Shown here: piece by piece, positions 39,602 through 47,237 of the stretch
Position numbering within the stretch: the first letter of the stretch is position 1
Layout of the letters: every line of letters starts with the position of its first letter
Assembly (NCBI GenBank): GCA_013298625.1
Contig: JAAFIF010000039.1
Location: 1 to 52,919 of the forward strand
Source of the DNA: Myxococcales bacterium
GTDB lineage: Bacteria > Myxococcota_A > Polyangia > Polyangiales > Ga0077539
Length of the DNA: 52,919 bases
Direction: 5' to 3'
The notes under the pieces: generated by a model
The model's input: only the letters and a program-made list of their open reading frames with translations
Database searches by the model: none
Told to the model about the DNA's origin: nothing
Position numbers and translations under genes: made by a program

Positions 39602-41154
39602 GGGGAGGCGCGGCGCACATAGTAGTGCGTTCCGCTCGATCGGTGCCGGATCATGATGACGAGCGAGGGGGACGCGCCGAGCGCGATTTCACCCTGAAAT
39701 CTGCGCTGTCCGTCGAGCGGCAGCGGCTCGGTCCCCGCGGTCACCGTCGAGCCTTCGAGCGCCGTCCCCTCGATCGCCACCGTCTGCGAGAGCGCCTCGC
39801 CTGGCCTGGGCGCGCGGATGTGCGCCGTGTTCGCGTCGTTGTCGAACAAGACCGTCACCGACGTCTCGGGCGAGCGCGCTCCGCCGCTCTTGGCCTGCAT
39901 CGACAGCCGCACGGTCCCATCTCGAACCTGCCCCGACGCGAGCGTGACGGTCGCGCTGCTCGCCTCGACGGTGCTCTCTCTTCCGCGCGCGTCGCGCACG
40001 CGCAGCGCGTAGCCCGCGCTCGAGGGCGGCGCGCTCGGCCACCGCACGCGAAGGATCGGCAAGAGGTTCTGATAGAGCACCGTGTAGTTGTGTCCGTCGA
40101 TCTCGATGTCGCTCTGCGCGGGCCGCGACGGGAGCGCCGCCGCGCCGCTCGCGCTGTCCACGTCGATCGTCGATCGCAGCGTCGTCCTCGCGCCCTCGCA
40201 CCGCGCGCGCACGGCGTGCACGCCCGCTGAGAGCGCGAGCGTCAACGAGCCCGTCGCGCGCGCCTCGTGCGTCGCCCCGCGGGAGCTCACGCTCACCTGC
40301 GCGCCCGCAGCGCAGCGCGCGCCGAGCTCGAGCGTCACGCGCACAGGCAGCGCTGGCGCATGAACGCTCGCGGACTCTCCCGCGCTGATCGACAGGTCCG
40401 CTGGCGCGTCGGTGAACACCGCTGCGACCGCGCGCGCCGCGCTTGCGCTCGCTTGCTCGCTCGCGCCGTCCTCGCTCGCGCCGTCCTCGCTCGCGTCGCT
40501 CAGCACGTCGCGCTCGAACGCGTCGCGGTCGAGCACGTCGCGGTCGCTCGCGTCGCGAACGGGCGCTTCGATCGCTGGCATCCCCGCGTCGATCTCGCGC
40601 TGCGGGCTCGCTCCTTCGACCGAGACGTCCACCGTCGCGCCCTCGGCGATGGCCGCGCTCGGCGCTCCGTCGCGCTCGAGCACGGCGCGACCGAAATCCA
40701 CGCGCACGTGCAACACGAGCCCGTCCGCCGTGAGCCGCACTCTTCCGCCGGGCTCGACGCGCACGACGCCGCCGCCCGTCGAGATGGACAGCGGCGAGTC
40801 TGCTTGCAGCTGCACTTCGCCCCGCTCGATGCGGATCGCAGGCGCGTTGGACCCCGGTCGCGCCGCGGCGAAGTGCACCGTCGTGCGGGGTCGAAGCTCG
40901 ATCCCGCCGCCCGCGCGCATGCGGACGCGCGCCGTGCTGCGCTCGCCCGTGCGCAGCGCGTCGCCGAGGCGATAGCGGTCACGGCCCGGCGCGCTCGCCC
41001 ACTGCGCGCCCGCGTGCTGGCTCTGCACCGAGCCCTCGGCGGCGAGCAGCTCGGCGACGACGCCCGCGCGAGAGATCACCACGCCGATCACGACGCCCGC
41101 GCCGATCAACACCAGGATCGCGATCGCGAGGATGATCCTCGCCTGGCGCTTCAT
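39598..41154 (-). CDS. FecR-like membrane-anchored protein
   Basis: 518 residues; ATG 41154 overlaps the preceding gene's TGA and its own TGA overlaps the kinase ATG. An N-terminal membrane helix (IILAIAILVLIGAGVVIGVV) is followed by a FecR-type domain at about residues 35-175: RDRYRLGDALRTGERSTARV, GGGIELRPRTTVHFA, IRIERGEVQLQ and VEPGGRVRLTADGLVL. A low-complexity stretch with ASEDGASEDGASE repeats follows, then Ig-like strands (LPVRVTLELGARC, SLTLALSAGVHAVRARCEG) and a C-terminal Ig-like block (AIEGTALEGSTVTAGTEPL). The product should sit in the periplasm anchored to the inner membrane. FecR domains sense or transmit envelope signals; the partner here may be the kinase encoded next. Confidence 0.88.
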   Translation of the reverse strand: MKRQARIILAIAILVLIGAGVVIGVVISRAGVVAELLAAEGSVQSQHAGAQWASAPGRDRYRLGDALRTGERSTARVRMRAGGGIELRPRTTVHFAAARPGSNAPAIRIERGEVQLQADSPLSISTGGGVVRVEPGGRVRLTADGLVLHVRVDFGRAVLERDGAPSAAIAEGATVDVSVEGASPQREIDAGMPAIEAPVRDASDRDVLDRDAFERDVLSDASEDGASEDGASEQASASAARAVAAVFTDAPADLSISAGESASVHAPALPVRVTLELGARCAAGAQVSVSSRGATHEARATGSLTLALSAGVHAVRARCEGARTTLRSTIDVDSASGAAALPSRPAQSDIEIDGHNYTVLYQNLLPILRVRWPSAPPSSAGYALRVRDARGRESTVEASSATVTLASGQVRDGTVRLSMQAKSGGARSPETSVTVLFDNDANTAHIRAPRPGEALSQTVAIEGTALEGSTVTAGTEPLPLDGQRRFQGEIALGASPSLVIMIRHRSSGTHYYVRRASP

Positions 41155-42731
41155 CGACGGCGTCTCCGCGGAGCGGCCGGTCGCAGGTCGATGTTGAGGA
41201 TCACCACGCCTTGCGCGCGCACGGTGGCCCGTCTTCGCTGCGACTGAAACCCTTCGTGGCTGAACTCGACGGTGTACGTCCTCGGCTCCACGGCGATCGA
41301 GAAGGTCCCGTCCGCGGCCGCGGTGAGCGTCTGTTGCAGCTCGATCACGCGGATGGTCGCGGGGACGCCGTCGCCGCTGAAGGCGCGCACGGTTCCGCGC
41401 AGCTGGGCGCCCAACGTGGCGACGGTCTCGACCGTGACCTCGGCTTGCGCGCGGCTGGCTCCGCGGCGCGCGGTGACGGGCGCAGAGCGCTCGGCGCCAG
41501 AGGCTCCGCGAACGACGATCGTGTAGTCGCCCGGCTCCACGTCGTCGAGCGACCAGCGTCCGCTCGCGTCCGTGCGCAGCTCGCGCACGACCGTGTCTCC
41601 GCGCCGAACGATCACGACCGCGTCGGCCACGGGCTCTCCGCGCGGGTCGCGGACGACGCCTTCGAGCCCCGCGGGCTCTTCGCGCGGCGGCGGGACCGGG
41701 GGCGTGACGACCACCACCGGCGGCGGCGCGACGATCACAGGCCGCCTCGGAGCAGCCGTTCTTCGCGCGGCCACGATCGCCGGCCTCGGCGCGATCGGCG
41801 AGGGAAATCCCAGCCCCAACGTGAACATCACCGCCACGCGCGGGCTCGCTGCGACCAGCGGCGCTCCGGGATCGATCGACGCGCGCGCGCTCGGGCTCAC
41901 GTCGACGAGCAGCCCAGGGTGCACGTGCAGCGACGCGCTCGGGTGCAGTCGCGCGCCCGCGGTGACGTGCATCGGGCTCGCCGCGAGCGGCGCTCGGTCC
42001 GTGAGCAGCGCGTCCCACGTCCACTCGGCCCACGGCTCGATGAGCCCGAGCTTCGCCGAGAACGCCGCGCCCACGAGGATCGCGTGCGACGCGTTGACGC
42101 CGAGCGAGAGGCGATCCGAGGGGCTCAACCGATCGGCGTCCCGCGCGCTGTTTGCGCTCTGATCGAAGCGCGCGCCTGCGCGCAGGACGAGCGAGATCCT
42201 CCCGTCCGTCGAGACGTAGCCGCCGAAGGCTTGCAGCTCTCCGCTGAGCGCCTCGGGGATCAGCGACGGGGCCAGCGCCCCAGGCGCGAACAACGTGAAT
42301 TGCGCGCCCAATCCCAGCGCGCCTGCGACGCGCCCCGCGACGCGAACGTTGACCCTCGGCTCGCCCACGAGCCCGTCATCGTAGACGCCGTCGATCGAGT
42401 GAACGTCGAAGCGGCCGTCGAAGCGCGCGCCAAACGACAGCCACGACGTCGGCCGCAGCGCGATCGCGAACGAGCCCGCCGCGCGGTGGTGCGTGTCGCG
42501 CCCGTTGATCACGGCCTCGGTGTACCCGTAGCCCGCGGCGCCGGAGATCGCGACGAGGGTGCGCGCCGCCACTGGCGACGGGACCCGCCACGTACCTGGC
42601 AGCGCGTCGCGGTCTTCGCTCTGCGCGATGGCGACGGACGGGGTCGCCGAGAGCGCGCACAGGCACAGCGCAAACGCGCGCGATTTCGCGCCGGTGCGAC
42701 GTGCGTCCGCGGCTGGATCTCGGCGCTCCAC
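41151..42731 (-). CDS. Putative outer-membrane barrel with carboxypeptidase-regulatory-like domains
   Basis: 526 residues from GTG 42731, placing a signal peptide (SRAFALCLCALSATPSVAIAQ) close to the N-terminus; the frame is open to 42887 but those codons overlap the divergent promoter region. Residues 45-330 have many amphipathic strands ending in aromatic residues (TSWLSFGARFDGRFDVH, LGLGAQFTLFAPG, RVAVMFTLGLGF), as in a beta-barrel. After a Pro-rich segment (PPPVVVVTPPVPPPREEP) come two carboxypeptidase-regulatory-like beta-sandwiches (LEGVVRDPRGEPVADAVVIV, then LRGTVRAFSGDGVPATIRVI). The tail is basic (AAPRRRRR). It is the first gene of the barrel / FecR-like / kinase operon. Confidence 0.82.
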   Translation of the reverse strand: MERRDPAADARRTGAKSRAFALCLCALSATPSVAIAQSEDRDALPGTWRVPSPVAARTLVAISGAAGYGYTEAVINGRDTHHRAAGSFAIALRPTSWLSFGARFDGRFDVHSIDGVYDDGLVGEPRVNVRVAGRVAGALGLGAQFTLFAPGALAPSLIPEALSGELQAFGGYVSTDGRISLVLRAGARFDQSANSARDADRLSPSDRLSLGVNASHAILVGAAFSAKLGLIEPWAEWTWDALLTDRAPLAASPMHVTAGARLHPSASLHVHPGLLVDVSPSARASIDPGAPLVAASPRVAVMFTLGLGFPSPIAPRPAIVAARRTAAPRRPVIVAPPPVVVVTPPVPPPREEPAGLEGVVRDPRGEPVADAVVIVRRGDTVVRELRTDASGRWSLDDVEPGDYTIVVRGASGAERSAPVTARRGASRAQAEVTVETVATLGAQLRGTVRAFSGDGVPATIRVIELQQTLTAAADGTFSIAVEPRTYTVEFSHEGFQSQRRRATVRAQGVVILNIDLRPAAPRRRRR

Positions 42732-42828
42732 AGCGCGCGAACGATACGTGATCGCGTCGAAATCGACAGAGTTTTCTGCGACGGATCGCCTCTTGGCCTC
42801 GCGCACCTCCTGCGGCATCCTCGCGATC

Positions 42829-44472
42829 GTGACGCACTCGAAGCACGCCGACGCGCCGCAGAGCGGCCCTTGGACCGAGCAGTACACCGCGCAGACCGTC
42901 GAGGGGACCGAGAGCGATGCTGCGGTGATGGACTGCGAGCTGAAGTTTCACGGAGAGCACCAGAGCGCGCTCGACGGCGCCGGCTCCAACGGCGACGTGC
43001 GCTTCGCGATCGAGGGCCGCTACGAGCGCGAGAGCGGCGCGCTGCGCTTTCGCAAGCGCTACGCCGACGGCGATACGTACGCGTACGTCGGGCGCTGGAA
43101 GAAGGGCGAGTTCACCGGCCGCTGGCGGCGCGTCAACGGCGCGCAGTACGGGCGCTTCACGCTCAAGCCCGGCGCGATGGCGAGCTTCGACGCGAGCTCG
43201 CGCGGGGTGCAGTCGCTCTTTCGTCGGCGCGCGAAGTCCTGGCAGAAGCTCTGCGCGCTCGACCTCGACGCGGTGCGCTTCGACGGAGAGAAAGAGATGC
43301 TCTCGCTCTTGCTCGCGGACGAGGACTACCTGCGCGAGCTGCAGTCGTTTCACGCGGAGAAAGACGCGAGCGACGCCAAGACCCTGCAGCACGGGACGCT
43401 CACGCCCGGCCGCGTGAAGCTCTCTGCGCGCATGATGCCCGCGCTGTTCGCGGTGCTCGATCGCTGCAAGCGCGCGCTGGGGCTGACCGCGACGGTCGAG
43501 CTGTTTTGCATCAACGACGCGTCGCTCAACGCGATGGTCACGACGACCTCGGACAACCGCATCGTGATCGACGTCACCTCTGGGTCGATCGACACGTTCG
43601 AAGACGACGAGCTCGCCTACGTCCTCGGCCACGAGATCGGCCACGCGATCCTCGGGCACCTCGACACGATGCGCGCCGACCGCGGAAACACCACGGGGAT
43701 CACCTCGCTGCGCAGCTTCGCGCTCAAGCGCTACCAAGAGCTCTCGGCGGACCGCGTGGGGCTCTTGTGCTGCCCGGACCTCAAGGTGGCCCTGCGCGCC
43801 GAGATGATGTTCACGACCGGCGTGCGCAGGCGCTCGGCGTTCGGCGACCCGATGTCCTTTCTCGAGCACGCGCGCAAGCGAATGGACGAGGTGATCCCGC
43901 CCAACGTCTCGGCCGAAGGGCTCGACACGCACCCGTACGGAGAGCTGCGCGCGGTCGCGATCGAGCTGTTTCATCGGTCGGAGACGTTTCATCGGCTGCG
44001 CGACGAGAAGGGCGGATCGCTGAGCGAGAAGCAGCTCGAGGCGCACGTGAAGCGCATCGTGAAGCTGATGAACCCCACGGTGCTCGACGCGAAGATCGAC
44101 CGCGAAGACGTCGCCGAGCTGGTGTTGCTCGGGGCCATCTCTGTCGCCGAGGCGACGCGCGGGACGTCCAAGTCCGAGGCGCGGGTGATCGCTCGCCTGG
44201 CCGAGGGCTACCGCGCGCTGCACGCGAAGCTGCGGGCGCTCTCGCTCGAAGAGCAGCAGATCCGCATGGTCGAGCTCGCCGAGGTGCTCGCGCTCGCGCT
44301 CTCGTACGTCGATCGGCAGAAGATCCTCGAGGACATGGTGCTCGTCGCCCGCGCGGACGGCCGGGTGTCCACACGCGAGCACGAGGCGCTCGAGGGCATC
44401 GCTGCGCTGCTCGGCTTGGGCGAAACCGCGGTCGCCGAGGTGCTCGGCGAGGCGTCGGCTCCGCTAGATTGA
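42829..44472 (+). CDS. M48-family metallopeptidase with N-terminal unknown and C-terminal TerB-like domain
   Basis: 547 residues from GTG 42829. No signal peptide or clear membrane helix is seen, unlike HtpX. The N-terminal 110 residues have strand-rich blocks (GDVRFAIEGRYERESGALRF, TYAYVGRWKKGEFTGRWRR). The peptidase core holds the zinc motif LGHEIGHAILGH near residue 267 with the third ligand in YQELSADRVG near 303. Residues about 470-547 (ILEDMVLVARADGRVSTREH, LLGLGETAVAEVLGEA) match the TerB/DjlA-type helical domain. The architecture suggests a cytosolic protease, perhaps for protein quality control. It diverges from the barrel / FecR-like / kinase operon. Confidence 0.9.
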   Translation: MTHSKHADAPQSGPWTEQYTAQTVEGTESDAAVMDCELKFHGEHQSALDGAGSNGDVRFAIEGRYERESGALRFRKRYADGDTYAYVGRWKKGEFTGRWRRVNGAQYGRFTLKPGAMASFDASSRGVQSLFRRRAKSWQKLCALDLDAVRFDGEKEMLSLLLADEDYLRELQSFHAEKDASDAKTLQHGTLTPGRVKLSARMMPALFAVLDRCKRALGLTATVELFCINDASLNAMVTTTSDNRIVIDVTSGSIDTFEDDELAYVLGHEIGHAILGHLDTMRADRGNTTGITSLRSFALKRYQELSADRVGLLCCPDLKVALRAEMMFTTGVRRRSAFGDPMSFLEHARKRMDEVIPPNVSAEGLDTHPYGELRAVAIELFHRSETFHRLRDEKGGSLSEKQLEAHVKRIVKLMNPTVLDAKIDREDVAELVLLGAISVAEATRGTSKSEARVIARLAEGYRALHAKLRALSLEEQQIRMVELAEVLALALSYVDRQKILEDMVLVARADGRVSTREHEALEGIAALLGLGETAVAEVLGEASAPLD

Positions 44473-44483
44473 CAGGCTGTCAA
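44469..44483. promoter_or_regulatory. Palindrome TTGACAG-G-CTGTCAA (copy 3) between convergent stops
   Basis: Perfect 7-1-7 inverted repeat overlapping the M48 stop codon and ending 3 bp before the acyltransferase stop. Same core as the copies at 9863 and 12743. Could be a regulator site or a short bidirectional hairpin; there is no T-tract. Confidence 0.45.
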
Positions 44484-44486
44484 CCT

Positions 44487-46007
44487 TCAGCGAAAGGCGC
44501 TCTGCCGGGCGCGGACGCGGCGAGAGAGCTCGTCTTGAATCGCGGCGCGGACCTTCTCGTTGAGCCTGCCGACGAGCAGCTCGTCGTCCGCTGCGTCCTT
44601 GTCGTATCCGTCGACGGGGATGGCGGGCAAGAACGTGATCGACCACTTGGAGGGCAGCGGGACGAGGCCCAGCGGTCCGAGCCACGGAAACGTGGGCGTC
44701 ACGGGCAGAAACTGCATGTTGAGCAGCTTGGCGATGGGCCCGGTGGGCAGCATCGGGTGGGTCTCTTCGCTGCCGACGATGGCGACGGGGACGATGGGCG
44801 TGCGCGTTCGGAGGGCGAGCTTGATGTGCCCGCCGCGGCCGAAGCGCTGAAGCTGGTATCGCTCGCCGAAGGACTTCGAGACGCCTTTGACGCCCTCGGG
44901 AAACACCCCCACGACGTTGGAGCTGCGCAGCAGCCGCTCGGCGTTCTCTTGGCACGCGCGCACGGCGCCGAGGCGGTTGAGCGCGACGCCCATGAACGGA
45001 AAGTGAAACACGAAGTCGTCCGCGAGCCATCGCAGCGTGCGCCGCGCGGGGTGCTCACGTCGAAGGGCCGCGGCGAGCATGAGCCCGTCGTACGGGACCG
45101 CCCCGGCGTGGTTGGCGCAGAGGATCACGCGGCCTCCGTCGGGGACGTTCTCTGCGCCCGCCGTCTCGACGCGCCACCACTTCGTGTAGAGCGCGTCGAT
45201 CACGGGCTGGGCGCGGCGGCTGAACTCTTGATCGAGCCCAAACTCGTCCACTTCTTCAGCGCGGTCGCGCAGCGCGACGCGGCCCCACTGTCGCGCGTAG
45301 AACTCGCTCGACACGATGTCCGCCGGATCGCTGTCGTCCGCGGGCTCGGCGACGCTCTTCGTCGTGCTGGCCACTGCGACTGCGGGCTCTTCGTTGGCGT
45401 TGGCTGCGGGCGTCGGCGCTTCGGGGGCGCGCTCTCGGCCAGTCTTGGCGAGCAGGACGTCGAGCTGCGATTCGAGGTCGCGGATGCGGTCTTCGATGCT
45501 TCCTTCGGGCTCGCTCGCGACCGCGGGGCTCTCTTCGTCGCGCGCTGCGGCGTCGGTGGCGACGGAGGCCTCTGCGCCCGCTTCGTCGATCGCCGCGCGC
45601 TCTTCGTCGCTCGCGGTGGTCTCGCTCGCGGCCAGCGTGGGCTCAGTGACAACGGGCTCATTGGCAATGGTCTCGCTCGCGGTGGTCTCGCTCGCGGCGG
45701 GCTCGCTCGCAACGGGCTCGCGCTCGATCTCTTTGGCCTCTGCGGGCACCTTCGGAACCGCGGCGATGAGCAGCGGCTCTTCGTCGTGCTCGGTCGCGCT
45801 CACGGGTGCGGCCTTGCTGGGGCGCTTCGAGGGCCTGGCGCTCGGCTTCGCGCTGGGCTTCGAGGCCTTGGCGGACGGGCGCTTCGAGGGTCTACCGCTC
45901 GGCTTTGCGCTTGGTTTCGCCGCTGATTTTGCAGGCGATCCTTCGCTCTTGTCCGCTTCGTTGCTCGCGCTGGCAAACGGGTCGTTGCCGAGGACTTTCT
46001 TGGTCAT
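44487..46007 (-). CDS. PlsC-type phospholipid acyltransferase with repetitive N-terminus
   Basis: 506 residues. The first 190 are low complexity: Ser/Lys/Ala/Pro repeats (RPSKRPSAKASKPSAKPSA) and acidic SETTASETIANEP repeats, probably a flexible arm. A coiled-coil-like DRIRDLESQLDVLLAKTG follows. The catalytic domain begins near residue 270: VILCANHAGAVPYDGLM (His-x6-Asp variant of the HxxxxD motif), then AERLLRSSNVVGVFPEGVKG with the substrate-binding EG motif near 369, and VPVAIVGSEETHPML. It transfers an acyl chain to a lysophospholipid at the membrane. It lies 27 bp after an epimerase gene, a pairing that suggests a shared lipid or envelope pathway. Confidence 0.9.
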   Translation of the reverse strand: MTKKVLGNDPFASASNEADKSEGSPAKSAAKPSAKPSGRPSKRPSAKASKPSAKPSARPSKRPSKAAPVSATEHDEEPLLIAAVPKVPAEAKEIEREPVASEPAASETTASETIANEPVVTEPTLAASETTASDEERAAIDEAGAEASVATDAAARDEESPAVASEPEGSIEDRIRDLESQLDVLLAKTGRERAPEAPTPAANANEEPAVAVASTTKSVAEPADDSDPADIVSSEFYARQWGRVALRDRAEEVDEFGLDQEFSRRAQPVIDALYTKWWRVETAGAENVPDGGRVILCANHAGAVPYDGLMLAAALRREHPARRTLRWLADDFVFHFPFMGVALNRLGAVRACQENAERLLRSSNVVGVFPEGVKGVSKSFGERYQLQRFGRGGHIKLALRTRTPIVPVAIVGSEETHPMLPTGPIAKLLNMQFLPVTPTFPWLGPLGLVPLPSKWSITFLPAIPVDGYDKDAADDELLVGRLNEKVRAAIQDELSRRVRARQSAFR

Positions 46008-46034
46008 GACGGTCTCCGTACAAATCTTCGGGCA

Positions 46035-47063
46035 TCAAGCGCGGAGCAGCCGCGCGTCGCGCAGGCGCTGTGCTCCGGCGTAGTCGAGCACGGCCTCGCG
46101 CGTGGTGAACGCGGGGCGAAACTTCAGGACGTTGCGGGCGCGCTCGCCGTCGGCGACGCAGATCCAGCGGAGGTAATCGACCCAGCTCGATGGGGCTTCG
46201 AGCAGCTGCGCGGCCCAGAGCAAGCTGGCGACGGGGCGCGCGACCGGGGCGAGCACGGGCCACGCGGTGCGGCCGGCGAGCTCGATCACTTTGCTGAGCG
46301 GGAGCACGCCATCGCCGACGATGTTGAACACGCCGGGCACGTCCTTCATGGTCGCGAGCTTGAGCGCCGCGAGCGCGTCGACCTCGTGCAGAAACTGCAT
46401 GAGCGGGTCGAAGCCCATGAGCGTGGGGACGAGCCTTCGGCCGAGGTAGCGCGAGAGGTAGTTCTTCACCGTCGGGCCGAGGATCGGGGCCATGCGAAGC
46501 ACGGACACGACGGTCTGCGGCATCTGCCTGGCGAAGCGCTGAACGACGGCCTCGGCTTCGATTTTGTCCGTCAAAAACCTGCTCTCTTTGTTGCCGCGCA
46601 GCGGGTGCGACTCGCTCAAGAAATTGGGGTTGGACGGGTGGGCTCCATACAAGAGCGTCTGCGACCACAGCACGAACTTGTGCACGGGGCGCTCGCGGCA
46701 GGCGTTGAGGACGTGCATCGTTCCCACGGACTCGAGCTCGTGGGCCCAGGCGCTCGCGTAGGTGGGCGAGGCCAGAAACGCCAGGTGCAAGAACGTGTCG
46801 ACGCCTTCGGCCGCGAGGATCTCGGCCATGCGCGCGTCCACCGTGGGCTGCGTCAGGTCGACCTTGTAGAAGCGCGTCTTGCGTCCCGCCGTGGGAGGCT
46901 GCTCGATGTCGAGCGCGACGATGCGCCCGACGCGGTCGTCGTCTTCGAGCAGCCCGATGAGGTTGCGCCCGAGAAAGCCGTCGGCGCCGGTGAGGGCGAC
47001 CGTTCTGCGCGCGCGCGGGGTGCGCGCCACCGCTCGCCCTCGGGAGGCGTTGGAGTCCGTCAT
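46035..47063 (-). CDS. NAD-dependent epimerase/dehydratase-family protein (extended SDR)
   Basis: 342 residues from ATG 47063. The cofactor loop is ALTGADGFLGRNLIG near residue 22, followed by RIVALDIEQPP and DTFLHLAFLASP, all typical of extended SDRs. In place of the YxxxK catalytic pair the sequence reads SRFLTDKIEAE, so the Tyr is Phe while the Lys is kept. This may indicate a redox-inactive or atypical member. The later NIVGDGVLPLSKVIELAG and a C-terminal helical region are standard for the group. Directly upstream of the PlsC-type acyltransferase and probably co-transcribed. The substrate is unknown. Confidence 0.88.
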   Translation of the reverse strand: MTDSNASRGRAVARTPRARRTVALTGADGFLGRNLIGLLEDDDRVGRIVALDIEQPPTAGRKTRFYKVDLTQPTVDARMAEILAAEGVDTFLHLAFLASPTYASAWAHELESVGTMHVLNACRERPVHKFVLWSQTLLYGAHPSNPNFLSESHPLRGNKESRFLTDKIEAEAVVQRFARQMPQTVVSVLRMAPILGPTVKNYLSRYLGRRLVPTLMGFDPLMQFLHEVDALAALKLATMKDVPGVFNIVGDGVLPLSKVIELAGRTAWPVLAPVARPVASLLWAAQLLEAPSSWVDYLRWICVADGERARNVLKFRPAFTTREAVLDYAGAQRLRDARLLRA

Positions 47064-47237
47064 GGGCGCGGATGGTGTTCGCGAACGCCCCGTCGTGGCA
47101 AGCGTTGGTGTTGCGCCGCGGTCGAGCGCGCGATCACCCAACCCAGCGCCGTCGCGACCGGCGCGCAAAGCGTCGCGACGCTGCCGAAAAAGCAGCGTGT
47201 TGCGCGCAGTCCCCCCTCCGTTGGTTGTCCGCCCGTG

